A stretch of DNA of 64,000 bases from Chloroflexota bacterium (GCA_005889135.1 VBEK01000143.1:1-64000); one strand, 5' to 3'; shown: positions 1 through 8,371, counted from the stretch's first letter. A program made the numbers and translations. Notes: generated by a model from the letters alone, not told the origin.

Positions 1-2
1 CG

Positions 3-68
3 CATCGAGGGCCGCTGACCCTAGACGACGTCCACGGCTATGTCAAGCGAATGTTCACCGCCGGTTAA
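3..68 (+). CDS. C-terminal end of a gene cut by the window edge
   Basis: The reading frame entering from the left edge gives HRGPLTLDDVHGYVKRMFTAG and then a TAA stop. Only about 21 residues are visible, so no function can be assigned. The next gene lies on the opposite strand, so this is the tail of a plus-strand gene or operon. The frame could also be open by chance; low GC drift or frameshifts cannot be judged from so little sequence. Confidence 0.35.
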   Translation, partial: HRGPLTLDDVHGYVKRMFTAG

Positions 69-100
69 TCGGGCCCTCTGGCCAGACGGAAGAAGCGAGC

Positions 101-165
101 CGGCCGCGAGTGCCGGCAGTGGCGGCCTACGGTGGCTCGGGTAGGCCGCGAGCGCCGGCAGTGGA
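101..165. repeat. short direct repeat, two 21-bp copies
   Basis: Two near-identical copies of GGCCGCGAGYGCCGGCAGTGG start 44 bases apart (first at about 101, second at about 145) and differ at one base. They fill the gap between the left-edge gene and the small ORF after the HAD gene. No function is evident. Confidence 0.5.
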
Positions 166-168
166 GGC

Positions 169-240
169 TTAATTCACCCGCAGCTGGTTCACGAAGGCGA
201 GGGATCTTAGGCGCCGGTCCATGCGGTACTCGAGCTGCAT
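169..240 (-). CDS. possible 23-residue ORF coupled to the HAD gene
   Basis: Its ATG overlaps the TAA of the upstream HAD gene (TAATG), the usual arrangement for translational coupling. It encodes MQLEYRMDRRLRSLAFVNQL plus three residues and then a TAA. It is basic, has no recognisable domain, and may be only the truncated start of a lost gene. Low confidence as a real protein. Confidence 0.2.
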   Translation of the reverse strand: MQLEYRMDRRLRSLAFVNQLRVN

Positions 241-905
241 TACAGGCCCTGTTCGAGGCTTTTGACGGCCGCGGGAAGCTCCCCCAACCCCCGGATCACC
301 GCGTCGGCCAGCGCCGGATCATCCTTCTCTCCCTGGCGGTTGACCCAGATGCGCGTGATGCCCAGCTCGTGCGTCGGCCGGATGTCGTGGAAGTAGCTCT
401 GGGCGACGTGGATCCACGCCTTTGCGGACGACCCGAACGTCGACTGGAACAGCTTGAAGTGGGCGTGGTTGGGCTTGTACGCGGAGACGTCCTCGGCGGT
501 GACGACCGCGTCGAACGACGCGGGAAGCCGGCGCTGCGTCTGCGCGATGAGGTCGCGGTCGCAGTTGGTCAGCAGCGCCAGCTTCCAGCCTTCCCGGCGC
601 AGTGTCGACAGCGCCGGCCCGACGTCGCCGAACGGCGGCCAGTGGGGGATCGTCGAGACCAGCGCGGTCGCGTCGTCAAGCTTGAGGTCTACGTCGAGCT
701 TCTTCGCGGCACGGCGGGCGGTCTCGGTCAGGACCGCACGGTAGCGCTTGAACGGGCCTTCCTCGACCTCGGCCTCCAGCGCGATGTACGCCTCGAGGAA
801 AGCTTCGCCCCGTCCAGGAAACAGAAGCTCCCCGGTCGTACGGATCCCGTGCCGCCAGTCCACGAGCGTGCCGAAGCAGTCGAACGTAAGCCACCTGTCG
901 GTCAC
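240..905 (-). CDS. HAD-superfamily hydrolase, haloacid dehalogenase type II-like
   Basis: The 221-residue protein has HAD motif I near the N-terminus (FDCFGTLVDW, residues 8-17, with the nucleophile Asp9 and Asp/Trp at the type II position), motif II (LLTNCD) and a motif III lysine (SAYKPNHAHFKL), followed by a late acidic segment. This matches 2-haloacid dehalogenase or related phosphatase members of subclass I. The length is typical. The substrate cannot be told from sequence; a small phosphate ester or haloacid is possible. It is the last clear gene of a minus-strand run that begins at GreA. Confidence 0.85.
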   Translation of the reverse strand: MTDRWLTFDCFGTLVDWRHGIRTTGELLFPGRGEAFLEAYIALEAEVEEGPFKRYRAVLTETARRAAKKLDVDLKLDDATALVSTIPHWPPFGDVGPALSTLRREGWKLALLTNCDRDLIAQTQRRLPASFDAVVTAEDVSAYKPNHAHFKLFQSTFGSSAKAWIHVAQSYFHDIRPTHELGITRIWVNRQGEKDDPALADAVIRGLGELPAAVKSLEQGL

Positions 906-911
906 CGACAG

Positions 912-1232
912 CTACTGGCCGGCGGCGCGGAACGCGAGCGTCTTCTTGGTCGCCTGGTCGATCTCCTCGGGCGTGAGCAGCACGGTCGTCCTTGTGCCGA
1001 CCGTCCCGGTGGAGGAGATCCCGATGGCCAGCGCCGCGGCGGTCACGCTGTCCGGCACGTCGACGATGGTGACCACGTCGTTGTCACCGAACGCGAAGTA
1101 GTACGCCTCGAGATGACCGCCCATGTGCTTGACGGCGTCTTCGACCGCCTTGCGCCGGCCGGTCCCGCCCTCCTTGAGCAGGCCCCTCAGCCCTTCGGTC
1201 GTGTAAGAGCCGGTGACGAGGTACTTCGGCAT
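912..1232 (-). CDS. GYD domain protein
   Basis: A 106-residue protein beginning MPKYLVTGSYTTEGLRGLL, the hallmark of the GYD family (PF08734). These are small ferredoxin-fold proteins of unknown function often annotated as GYD domain-containing. The AYYFAFGDNDVV segment is the conserved core strand. The ATG is preceded by AGGAGGGAAGCG, a good ribosome binding site. It lies 6 bases upstream of the HAD gene and 17 bases after AIM24, so all three are probably co-transcribed. Confidence 0.85.
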   Translation of the reverse strand: MPKYLVTGSYTTEGLRGLLKEGGTGRRKAVEDAVKHMGGHLEAYYFAFGDNDVVTIVDVPDSVTAAALAIGISSTGTVGTRTTVLLTPEEIDQATKKTLAFRAAGQ

Positions 1233-1249
1233 CGCTTCCCTCCTTGTGA

Positions 1250-1945
1250 CTAGCCCGCCTTGGGCAGGTACTCCTGGATCGCATGCGCCAGGTGGTGCAT
1301 GCTCATCGACTGCAGCCACACCCTCCCGGGTCCGGTGAGCGCGGCCAGGAACAGGCCCGAGCCGCCGAAGAACATGTTCTGGATCCCGGGCACGGTGACG
1401 ATGTTGAACTGGACCGACTCCTGGTACATGCCGACCTGGCCCGGATGGACGCGCAGGGTGTTGCCCGGCTGCAGGTCGTAGACGACGACCTCGCCGTGCA
1501 GCTCGACCCAGGCCCGGCCCTGTCCCGTCAGGCGCTGCATGCGGAAACCGGTGCCGCCGAAGACACCGGCGCCCAGGCGCTGCTGAAAGCCGATCGAGAA
1601 CTGGACGCCGATGGTGCCGCACATGAACCCGTGCCTGTGGACCATGTAGCCGTGGCCGGGCGCGATGTCGAGGGGCACGATCTGGCCCGGCAGCTTGGCC
1701 GCGAAGGCGAGCAGGCCCTCGCCGCCGGCCGCCGTGTACTCGGTCATGAACAGCGTGCCGCCCGCCATCGCCCGGCCGAGCGCGCCGAGGAAACCGCCCT
1801 GCTGCCCGCCGACCGACGTACCCGTCTGCATCTGGATCGCCATCGACATCCAGGAAAGCTCGCCGGACTCGGCGAAGACCTTGTCGTTCGGCTGCATGCT
1901 CAGCTCGAGGACGGGCATGACGGTGCCCACGATTTTCGATTCCAT
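1250..1945 (-). CDS. AIM24 family protein
   Basis: The 231-residue protein matches the bacterial AIM24/TIGR00266 family: an early strand-rich segment, a glycine-rich loop around residues 44-60 (GTSVGGQQGGFLGALG), LPGQIVPLDI in the middle and a late FFGGSGLFLAALTGPGRVWLQS. Fungal AIM24 is a mitochondrial inner-membrane organising protein; bacterial members have no established biochemical role. The start is ATG with an AGGAGCGG-type site just upstream. It lies between the Fur-like regulator and the GYD gene. Confidence 0.85.
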   Translation of the reverse strand: MESKIVGTVMPVLELSMQPNDKVFAESGELSWMSMAIQMQTGTSVGGQQGGFLGALGRAMAGGTLFMTEYTAAGGEGLLAFAAKLPGQIVPLDIAPGHGYMVHRHGFMCGTIGVQFSIGFQQRLGAGVFGGTGFRMQRLTGQGRAWVELHGEVVVYDLQPGNTLRVHPGQVGMYQESVQFNIVTVPGIQNMFFGGSGLFLAALTGPGRVWLQSMSMHHLAHAIQEYLPKAG

Positions 1946-1954
1946 GACCGCTCC

Positions 1955-2398
1955 TTAGTGTCTGTGGTGAGGGTCGATGACGCGCCGGCGCGAGGGATGC
2001 GGCGCCGGGTTGCGCGAGCAATCGTCGCAGACCCCCACCACAAGCACCTCGGTGCGGACCGGCTTGAAGCCGTGCCCCTCCTCCAGGTGGTGCTCGAGGT
2101 CGTGCACCAGCTCTTCCTGGATGTGCATGACGCCACCACACACCTGGCAGACCGCGTGGTGATGATCGCCGCTCGCCAGCTCGTAGTGCGTCGGACCTTC
2201 GCCGAGGTGCACGGCGTAGACCGAGCCTGAGGCGGTCAGAGCCTCGAGCGCGCGGTAGACCGTGCTGCGCGGGAAAGCGGGCCTGGTCTTCTGCAGCTCG
2301 TCGGTGATCTGCTCGGCTGTGCAGTGGCCGCCGAGGCGGACGATGACGTTGTAGACCATCTCGCGCTGAGCGGTGTGCCGCATGCCGGGCGCGAGCAT
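1955..2398 (-). CDS. Fur-family metal-responsive transcriptional regulator
   Basis: A 147-residue Fur/PerR/Zur-type repressor. The winged-helix recognition segment (FPRSTVYRALEAL) is at about residues 42-54. The metal site follows as a His cluster (DHHHAVCQVCG) with Cys84 and Cys87, and a second CxxC (Cys124, Cys127) gives the structural zinc site. It starts at ATG 2398, 3 bases after the TGA of the M24 peptidase. The C-terminus is basic and His-rich (DPHHRH). The metal (Fe, Zn or peroxide sensing) cannot be decided from this sequence alone. Confidence 0.9.
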   Translation of the reverse strand: MLAPGMRHTAQREMVYNVIVRLGGHCTAEQITDELQKTRPAFPRSTVYRALEALTASGSVYAVHLGEGPTHYELASGDHHHAVCQVCGGVMHIQEELVHDLEHHLEEGHGFKPVRTEVLVVGVCDDCSRNPAPHPSRRRVIDPHHRH

Positions 2399-2400
2399 CT

Positions 2401-3495
2401 TCACACCACCCTCAGGGAGCGGTCCGCCTGCGTCAGCACTCGACACCCGCCTTCGGTGACGACGACGTCGTCTTCGATGCGCACACCGCCGAAGCCGGGG
2501 ATGTAGATGCCGGGCTCGACGGTGAAGACCATCCCGGGCTCGAGCGCGGTGCGCGATCCGGGGTCCATGCTCGGGTCCTCGTGATCCTCGAGGCCGAGGC
2601 CATGGCCGATGCGGTGGAAAAAGTTCTCGCCGTAGCCGGCGGCATCGATCACCCGCCGCGCCGCCGCGTCGACGTCGCCGGTGGTCACGCCCGGCCGCAC
2701 CGCCGCGATCGCGGCGTCGTGCGCCTCGAGAACGACCTTGTGGATCTCCCGCTGCTTCGGGTTCGGCTCCCCGACGACGGCCACGCGGGTCATGTCCGCC
2801 TTGTAGCCGGCGAAGGCGGCCCCGAAATCGAGGAGCACGAAGTCGCCGCGCGCCAGCTTCCGGTTCGAGGGCTCCAGGTGGGGCAGCGCGGAGTTCGGCC
2901 CGGACTGGACTAGCGACGGGAAGGCGAGCGCGCCGCCGAGCTCGCCGATCACCGATCCGATCATGAACGCCGCGTCCACCTCGCTCTGCCCGGCGCGCAG
3001 CCTGGCCAGGACCTGCTCCCCCGCCGCGTCGGTGATCGCGGCCGCGCGGGCCAGCTTTTCGACCTCGTCGTCGTTTTTGGTCAGTCTCAAGCGCCGGATC
3101 TCGCCGCCGACGTCCACGAGCTCGCTCGCTCCGGTGCGCGTGGTGATGACCTCCGCGGCATGGAGGCTCAGGTGTTCCTTCTCGACGCCTATCTCGACCG
3201 CCCCTCCCAGTGCCTCCGCGACGAGCGCGTAGGGATCCTCCCCATCGCGCCACGACTCGACCTCCGCGTGCTGGGCGCGCTCGGCCGCCTTCTGCCTTTC
3301 CAGGGCGGGGACGATGAGAGTCGCGCGTTCGCCTCGGATCGCCAGGCCCATGAGGCGTTCGTGCGGATTGGCGAACAAGCCGGTGAGGTAGGCGATCGAC
3401 ACGGGACTCGAGAGGTACAGCGCGTCGAGGTGGCGGTTGGCCATCCAGCGGCGCAGCTCGGCGAGCGGGCTGGCGACGGCGGCCGGCTTACTCAA
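2401..3495 (-). CDS. Xaa-Pro aminopeptidase/dipeptidase (M24B)
   Basis: The 364-residue protein has a creatinase-type N-terminal domain and a pita-bread M24 catalytic domain. The metal ligands are in place: Asp in VLLDFGAAFAGYKADMTR (two Asp), His in FHRIGHGLG, Glu in TVEPGIYIP and Glu in VRIEDDV. It removes residues ahead of proline in peptides in the cytoplasm. The start appears to be TTG at 3495, overlapping the last 8 bases of greA, so the two are translationally coupled. Confidence 0.9.
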   Translation of the reverse strand: MSKPAAVASPLAELRRWMANRHLDALYLSSPVSIAYLTGLFANPHERLMGLAIRGERATLIVPALERQKAAERAQHAEVESWRDGEDPYALVAEALGGAVEIGVEKEHLSLHAAEVITTRTGASELVDVGGEIRRLRLTKNDDEVEKLARAAAITDAAGEQVLARLRAGQSEVDAAFMIGSVIGELGGALAFPSLVQSGPNSALPHLEPSNRKLARGDFVLLDFGAAFAGYKADMTRVAVVGEPNPKQREIHKVVLEAHDAAIAAVRPGVTTGDVDAAARRVIDAAGYGENFFHRIGHGLGLEDHEDPSMDPGSRTALEPGMVFTVEPGIYIPGFGGVRIEDDVVVTEGGCRVLTQADRSLRVV

Positions 3496-3961
3496 TCGCG
3501 GTGATGCGCACGCTGTAGGCGCCGCCGGGAGTCTTGATCTGGACCTCGTCGCCGACCCTGCGTCCCAGGAGAGCCTTGCCGACCGCGGACTCGAAGCTGA
3601 CGCGTCCGTCCTTGGGGTTCGCCTCGGCAGAGCCCACGATGCGGTAGGTCTCCTCGCCGTCCTCCCCTTCTTCGACGAAGCGCACCGTGCTGCCCATGCC
3701 CACCACGCCTTTCGCAGCCGTGGTCTGGATCAAGACGTGGTTCTTGACTATCGCCTCGAGCTCGCGGATGCGGGCCTCCATCATTCCCTGCTCGTTCTTG
3801 GCGGCGTGGTACTCGAAGTTCTCGGACAGGTCGCCGAGCTCGCGGGCAGCCTTGATCTTGGCCACGATCGCCGGGCGGTTCTTGCTGGTCAGCTCCTGCA
3901 GCTCGCGCTCGACGGCCTTCAGGCCTTCGGGAGTGATCGGGACGTCATTGGGGATCGACAC
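3488..3961 (-). CDS. greA: transcription elongation factor GreA
   Basis: 157 residues, the normal GreA length. The N-terminal coiled coil carries the acidic tip (ELGDLSENFEYHAAKNEQ), which enters the RNA polymerase secondary channel to stimulate transcript cleavage. The C-terminal FKBP-like domain ends with the typical ALLGRRVGDEVQIKTPGG. The start is taken as GTG at 3961 (VSIPNDVPITPEGL). It is the first gene of the minus-strand run and is divergent from the membrane protein at 4016. Confidence 0.95.
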   Translation of the reverse strand: MSIPNDVPITPEGLKAVERELQELTSKNRPAIVAKIKAARELGDLSENFEYHAAKNEQGMMEARIRELEAIVKNHVLIQTTAAKGVVGMGSTVRFVEEGEDGEETYRIVGSAEANPKDGRVSFESAVGKALLGRRVGDEVQIKTPGGAYSVRITAIE

Positions 3962-4002
3962 TGATTCGAGTCTAATCCGTGACCAGGCCCGGTCCCGGCA
4001 TA

Positions 4003-4008
4003 TACAGT
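4003..4008 (+). promoter_or_regulatory. -10 box of a probable leaderless transcript
   Basis: TACAGT followed by 7 bases and then the GTG start of the membrane protein at 4016. With the usual 6-8 base spacing to +1, the transcript would begin at or next to the start codon. No Shine-Dalgarno sequence is present. No convincing -35 hexamer is seen. Confidence 0.5.
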
Positions 4009-4015
4009 CGCGAGC

Positions 4016-4447
4016 GTGAGACCGCTGATCCTGCGCGTAGGCCTGCTGCTGATGGGCATCGGTCTGCTCGGGGGCGCCGTCGGCACCGTCCTGGTCGCCT
4101 CTTTCAAGGCGATCGACGAGCAGGTTGGCACCAACGGCTCGGCCGCCGCCGCCGTGCTCGGGATCGGCCTGATCGTCGCCGCCATCAACCCCTCGGGCTC
4201 GGTCGCGTGGGTTCGCGCCGGCATCCTCTACGGGCTGGTCGTCCTGGTCTTCGAGATCGTCTCCGCGCTCAGCCATAAGGGCTTCCACCTCGGTCCGGTG
4301 ATCTTCGGGCTGGCGTTCACGCTGCTCCTGATCGCCTCCTACCCGGAGCGCAAGAAGCTCCTTCCGGATAGACCGTCAGCCGCGACGGAGGCCGAACCAG
4401 CCAGGAGCGAACCTGATGAGGTCAGGGAGCCGGAGAAAGCTTCCTAG
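4016..4447 (+). CDS. small integral membrane protein of unknown function
   Basis: 143 residues with four hydrophobic segments (about 5-28, 42-62, 66-86 and 92-107) and a charged, Glu/Pro-rich cytoplasmic tail. No family is recognised with confidence. The GTG start sits 7 bases after a TACAGT box. It overlaps the end of the convergent gene at 4444 by 4 bases. Confidence 0.7.
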   Translation: MRPLILRVGLLLMGIGLLGGAVGTVLVASFKAIDEQVGTNGSAAAAVLGIGLIVAAINPSGSVAWVRAGILYGLVVLVFEIVSALSHKGFHLGPVIFGLAFTLLLIASYPERKKLLPDRPSAATEAEPARSEPDEVREPEKAS

Positions 4448-5268
4448 GTCTTCGGGATCAGGGACTGGACCTCTTCCATCATCCGGCGCTGGAGCAGGTA
4501 GCTGACTCCGTAGACGGCCGCCCCCAGCGCGGTGCCGGCCACGACGGCGAGGCCCGCGTGCAGCGCCGACGGCTCGATCGGCGCCAGGGCCACGGCGTCG
4601 TCACCGATGATCGCGGCGACCGCCAGCGCGAGCGGCGTCAGCACCGGTAGGAGCTGGAGGCGCCGCATCACCGGCGGCACCGGCGGCTCGACGCGGCCGA
4701 CCATCCGCTGCCCCATGACCCCGACCGATTTCACGTGCTTCAGGTTCGGCGTGACCGTGAGGACGACGTTGACCTGGTTGCCGGGCACCTGCTTCAACCG
4801 CGCGGGCGGGACCAGGTACTGCTCCACCCCGCCGCGGGTCTGAACCATCATCATCCCCAGCCCGATCGAGGTGCTGACGGAGCTGGCGCCGACAAGCTGT
4901 CCCTGCACGAGCCGGGGCTCGGTCCTGCGGTCTTTCAGCGCCAGCCGGAATCCTGGACCGACGAAGCTGGCGAGCAGCGCGATCGGGAGCACCCACGCGA
5001 GCGACGCGGCGACGGCGACCGGCCACCCATAGATCGGGGGGATGACGAGCAGGCAGGCGGCGATGACCAGCGCGCACAGGACCGCGATGCCGATCGAGAC
5101 GTAGCCGATCCGGATCACGTAGTCCGGCGCGTAGCCCTGGAGCATGCCGCCGGACTGGACGTAGCGCTCGCGCTGCTTGCGCGTCGCCCCGGGGGCGTTC
5201 GACGCAGCCGTCTTGGGCTGGACCTTCCGCATCTGCTGCCGAACCTGCCGGACCTGCTTTTTGCCCAT
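4444..5268 (-). CDS. membrane protein, DUF4191-like
   Basis: 274 residues: a basic N-terminus (MGKKQVRQVRQQMRKVQP), two transmembrane helices around residues 50-105, a soluble middle region with many short strands (GQLVGASSVSTSIGLGMMMV) and two more helices near residues 210-255. The layout resembles actinobacterial DUF4191 proteins, but the assignment is tentative. It starts 5 bases after the DUF488 gene ends, so the two are likely co-transcribed. Confidence 0.6.
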   Translation of the reverse strand: MGKKQVRQVRQQMRKVQPKTAASNAPGATRKQRERYVQSGGMLQGYAPDYVIRIGYVSIGIAVLCALVIAACLLVIPPIYGWPVAVAASLAWVLPIALLASFVGPGFRLALKDRRTEPRLVQGQLVGASSVSTSIGLGMMMVQTRGGVEQYLVPPARLKQVPGNQVNVVLTVTPNLKHVKSVGVMGQRMVGRVEPPVPPVMRRLQLLPVLTPLALAVAAIIGDDAVALAPIEPSALHAGLAVVAGTALGAAVYGVSYLLQRRMMEEVQSLIPKT

Positions 5269-5273
5269 CCCTC

Positions 5274-5804
5274 TTAGAGGGCGAGTGTATCCGGCGGTGG
5301 ATAGGTGATGCGCCCCGCCTCGACGCGCGCGAAGGGTGTCAGCGAGTGGGCGGTCGGCGCCGACTTGCCGGTGATGTGCATCACCCTGTCGCCCCTGACG
5401 GTGAGCGCGTCGGCGATCAGCGAGCGGTGGCACCGCCAGGGCACCGCTTCGGCGCACATGACGGCAACGCGTCTGGCCCCGGCCAGGCCCTCGAGCCGCG
5501 CGATCGCGTCCCAGAATTCGTCGGTCTGCATGTAGTCGGCGTAGCCGCGAAAGCCAACGTTGCGCCAGCCCAGATTGGTCGAATCGGGTCTCGGCTTGCG
5601 CAGGCCTCCGAGGTCCGGCATGTGCTCGTAGGCGATCCCGTGGGCGGGCAGAGATTGCTCCAGCGCCGCCCTGGCGAAGTGCGGCATGCGCCGCGACGCG
5701 GGCACGCTGCGCACGTCGACCAACAGCTCGACGCCGTGGTGTCGCAGCAGCTCGACCAGCTCCGCGAGGGTGCGGGTCGAGTGCCCGACGGTCAGGACGG
5801 TTAC
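5274..5804 (-). CDS. DUF488 domain protein, probable GTA start
   Basis: DUF488 proteins typically begin with a short strand and the GHSTR motif. Here TVLTVGHSTRTLAELVELL is encoded upstream of every ATG, GTG or TTG in the frame; the first of those (TTG at 5723) would delete the motif. The codon giving the family-typical N-terminus is GTA at 5804, which overlaps the TAA of the preceding gene as GTAA. Later conserved pieces are LLVDVRSVPASRRMPHF, YEHMPDLGG, GYADYM and CAEAVPWRCHRSLIADAL. Expected length from GTA is 176 residues. The biochemical role of the family is not established. Confidence 0.8.
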   Translation of the reverse strand, partial: VTVLTVGHSTRTLAELVELLRHHGVELLVDVRSVPASRRMPHFARAALEQSLPAHGIAYEHMPDLGGLRKPRPDSTNLGWRNVGFRGYADYMQTDEFWDAIARLEGLAGARRVAVMCAEAVPWRCHRSLIADALTVRGDRVMHITGKSAPTAHSLTPFARVEAGRITYPPPDTLAL

Positions 5805-7012
5805 GGGTTGCGCTGGGAGGGGTCGACCGCGGCCACGAGGATTCGTTTCGTGTACATCTTGCCCCCGACCTGCACCTTGCCGGAGAAGAGGTAGGCCGGC
5901 TCGTAGAAGCTGTGGTCGCCCGCGGCCACGAGCACGTAGACGAGCTCCGCCTGGGTTAGCTGGGCCACCGGCGGTGTCGACGGACTGTCGTTGGGACGCG
6001 CGCTGGTGAGCGTCTGCACGGCCACGTCGGGGGACACGATCGGGTACTCGGCGGCGTCCATGCGGACGGGAAGCATGCCCGCGACCAGGATGGGACGGTT
6101 GCCCTGGAGGTCGACCTCGATGCCGTAGCGGTCGCCGTTGGCGTCGACCAGGAAGGCGGATGGCGTGCCCGCCGCCACCTCGAACTGGCGCTGGAACACG
6201 ACCCTGATCGGATCGCCGGTGGTCGTGAACATGACCGCGTTCGCCCAGTCGGGGTAAAGGCTGTGCTGGCTGAGGAAGATGGTTGCCACGTCGGCGGGGC
6301 TCGCGCCCGCGGCGTCGACGGGGGGCATCGAAGCCGACGAGATGACGTAGTACGTCGGGCTGGAGAGCGGCCGCTGCACCGTCGGCCGGATGTTCAGGTT
6401 GTACGTGGCCGCAGAGTAAGAACCGAGCAGGCCCTCCGGCCTCTCGCGGAGGACCGCGCCGAGCGCCGACGCGAACTGGTCCGCGTCAGTGGTCGACGGC
6501 TCGCGGTAGCGGTACACGCGCGCGGACGCCGTGCTCACGGTGAGCCTGCCCGACCACACGAACTGTGCCGGACCGAAGTACTCGTCGCCCGTGATGGTCG
6601 GGGCGACCGGTTGACTCGTCTTGGTGCCGTCGCCGAACACGGGCGAAGGGAGGCGGCCGAATGCGACCGCGGCCATGTCGGCGCCCGCACCGCGCGTCGA
6701 CTGCTCGGCGTTGTAGTTCGACGTCGCGGCCCCGCCGCCGCCTAGGCGCGGATGCATGGACGCAAACAGTCCGACGCCGAGGATGACGACGAGCAGCGTC
6801 GCGACCGCAGCCGCCGGCACTGCCGGCACCTCGCGGATCCCCTGCAGAAGCCCGGCGATCGCGTCGCGAAGTCGATTGGTCGCAGGTCGCGCGGCCTGCA
6901 TCCGCAGCCACAGCTCGTCCTCGAAGTCGCGCCGCGGCCGCGTCGTGGCAAACGCGTCGTCGAGCTCGCGCTGCAGCGCCTGGAGCTCGAGGTCGTCGTC
7001 GCGCTCGCTCAT
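5801..7012 (-). CDS. membrane-anchored anti-sigma-like protein
   Basis: 403 residues: a cytoplasmic N-terminal part of about 60 residues rich in acidic/basic residues, one transmembrane helix (about residues 63-85, VPAVPAAAVATLLVVILGVG) and a large extracytoplasmic domain rich in beta-strand-like sequence. It starts 7 bases after the ECF sigma gene. This is the standard layout of a sigma factor followed by its membrane-bound regulator. No zinc-binding HxxxCxxC motif is present, so any sigma binding would be of another type. The function is inferred from position and topology. Confidence 0.65.
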   Translation of the reverse strand: MSERDDDLELQALQRELDDAFATTRPRRDFEDELWLRMQAARPATNRLRDAIAGLLQGIREVPAVPAAAVATLLVVILGVGLFASMHPRLGGGGAATSNYNAEQSTRGAGADMAAVAFGRLPSPVFGDGTKTSQPVAPTITGDEYFGPAQFVWSGRLTVSTASARVYRYREPSTTDADQFASALGAVLRERPEGLLGSYSAATYNLNIRPTVQRPLSSPTYYVISSASMPPVDAAGASPADVATIFLSQHSLYPDWANAVMFTTTGDPIRVVFQRQFEVAAGTPSAFLVDANGDRYGIEVDLQGNRPILVAGMLPVRMDAAEYPIVSPDVAVQTLTSARPNDSPSTPPVAQLTQAELVYVLVAAGDHSFYEPAYLFSGKVQVGGKMYTKRILVAAVDPSQRNP

Positions 7013-7019
7013 CGCGTGA

Positions 7020-7523
7020 TCAAACCCCCTCCCTCTGGACGGCCTCTTTCAGCGCCTTGAGCGCACGGTGATACAGCATCTTCGCCGCGTCCTCGCTGCA
7101 GCCGATCAGCTTGCCGACCTCGTCGAAGCTCAGGCCGGAGTGGCGAAGCGAGATCGCGTCGCGCTGCCGCTCCGGAAGCTCGGCCACGCGGGCCATCAGC
7201 GCCTGGTACTGGATGCGCTCTTCTGCCTGCCCGGCCGGGTCCTCCTCGACGACGGGCTGGTGCTGGATCGTGCGCCGCAGCCGCTCCCGCCGGCCCGACG
7301 CGCGGAAGTGGTCGAGCGTCGCGTTGCGGGCGATGCGAAACAACCAGGCCGCCGGGGTCGTGTGCCTGGCCTCGAAGCGGCCGTAGGCCTGGTAGGCGTT
7401 CATGAACACCTGGGCCGTGATGTCCTCGGCATCCGCGGACGTGCCGACCTGAGAGCGGACGTAGGCGTAGATGCGTCCCAGGAACTCCCGGTAAAGGTCT
7501 TCGAAGGCTGGCCGCTCGACCAC
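7020..7523 (-). CDS. RNA polymerase sigma factor, ECF type
   Basis: About 167 residues. Region 2 runs from AFEDLYREFLGRIYAYVRSQVG through AEDITAQVFMNAYQAYGRF and AWLFRIARNATLDHFR. Region 4 is at about residues 108-160 (ALMARVAELPERQRDAISLR, LSFDEVGKLIGCSEDAAKML), with the helix-turn-helix that reads the -35 element. The GTG at 7523 is chosen; TTG at 7544 is an alternative that adds seven residues. It is paired with the membrane protein that follows, so it probably responds to an envelope signal. Confidence 0.88.
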   Translation of the reverse strand: MVERPAFEDLYREFLGRIYAYVRSQVGTSADAEDITAQVFMNAYQAYGRFEARHTTPAAWLFRIARNATLDHFRASGRRERLRRTIQHQPVVEEDPAGQAEERIQYQALMARVAELPERQRDAISLRHSGLSFDEVGKLIGCSEDAAKMLYHRALKALKEAVQREGV

Positions 7524-7576
7524 GGCCGGTTCATGTTGAGGCAACGCCCGGTCGAGCGGACCTGTAACGGTGCCGG

Positions 7577-8335
7577 CTAGACGACCGCCCAGTTGCGCAG
7601 CGCGGCCCCGACCTCCCTGGGCCGGTTGCTGAAGATCGCGTCCGGCTGGACGTACCGGCACCAGGCGATGCCCTGCTCGTCGTCGACCGGCCATACCGCC
7701 ACCGCACCGCCGGCGGCATGCACGTCCTTGACGACCTGCGGGTCCGACGCTCCCCAGTGCGGCGAATAGACGTCTGCGCCGGCCTCGCGGAGCATCCGCG
7801 CAGGGTCCATCGGCCGCGCGCCCTCGAGTATGCCGAGCTGCAGGGACGGCTCCATCTGGCGCAGCTCGTGGATGACGGCGTGGTTGAAGGAGACCGCCGC
7901 GCACTCCTGGACGGCGCCGAGCTGACGAAGCATGTTGACGAGCTTCTCCTCCAGCCCCGGGTAAAGCGGCGGCACCTGCTTGATCTCGATCACGAGCCCG
8001 ACCTTGCCGATGGCCAGCTCGACGACCTCCTGCAGGAGCGGAATCTTCTCCCCGTCGCCGGCGTCGAGCTTGCGCAGCTCGGCCGCGGTGTACTCGCGCA
8101 CCAGGCCGACGCCGTTGGTGGTGCGCTCGAGCGTGTGGTCGTGGATGACGACCAGCCTGCCGTCCGACGCCAGGTGGACGTCGCACTCGATGAGGTCGCA
8201 GCCCGCGGCGATCGCCGACCGGAACGACCTCATTGTGTTCTCCGGATGCTCGGCAGGGTTGCCGCGATGGCCGCCCAGGAGCGGCCGTCCCTCGTCGTGC
8301 GCAGCCTCGTAACGAGAGCGAATCGATTGAGTCAA
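7577..8335 (-). CDS. glycerophosphodiester phosphodiesterase
   Basis: 252 residues with the GDPD TIM-barrel signature: GGHRGNPAEHPENTM (catalytic His and Glu region), DLIECDVHLASDGRLVVIHDHTLERTTNG (metal-binding Glu/Asp and the second catalytic His), and a late SNRP. It hydrolyses deacylated phospholipid head-group diesters to glycerol-3-phosphate and an alcohol. There is no signal peptide, so it is cytoplasmic. The start appears to be TTG at 8335, with no ATG nearby. The sigma gene follows 32 bases further on. Confidence 0.9.
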   Translation of the reverse strand: MTQSIRSRYEAAHDEGRPLLGGHRGNPAEHPENTMRSFRSAIAAGCDLIECDVHLASDGRLVVIHDHTLERTTNGVGLVREYTAAELRKLDAGDGEKIPLLQEVVELAIGKVGLVIEIKQVPPLYPGLEEKLVNMLRQLGAVQECAAVSFNHAVIHELRQMEPSLQLGILEGARPMDPARMLREAGADVYSPHWGASDPQVVKDVHAAGGAVAVWPVDDEQGIAWCRYVQPDAIFSNRPREVGAALRNWAVV

Positions 8336-8371
8336 GACGCGTCGTCAGTCTAACTTCCGGAGGGCCTTGTC

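Noticed and set aside
132-3504. Long open frames antisense to the HAD-to-peptidase genes
   Set aside because: High GC keeps opposite frames open. They lack recognisable domains, whereas the minus-strand frames match known families.
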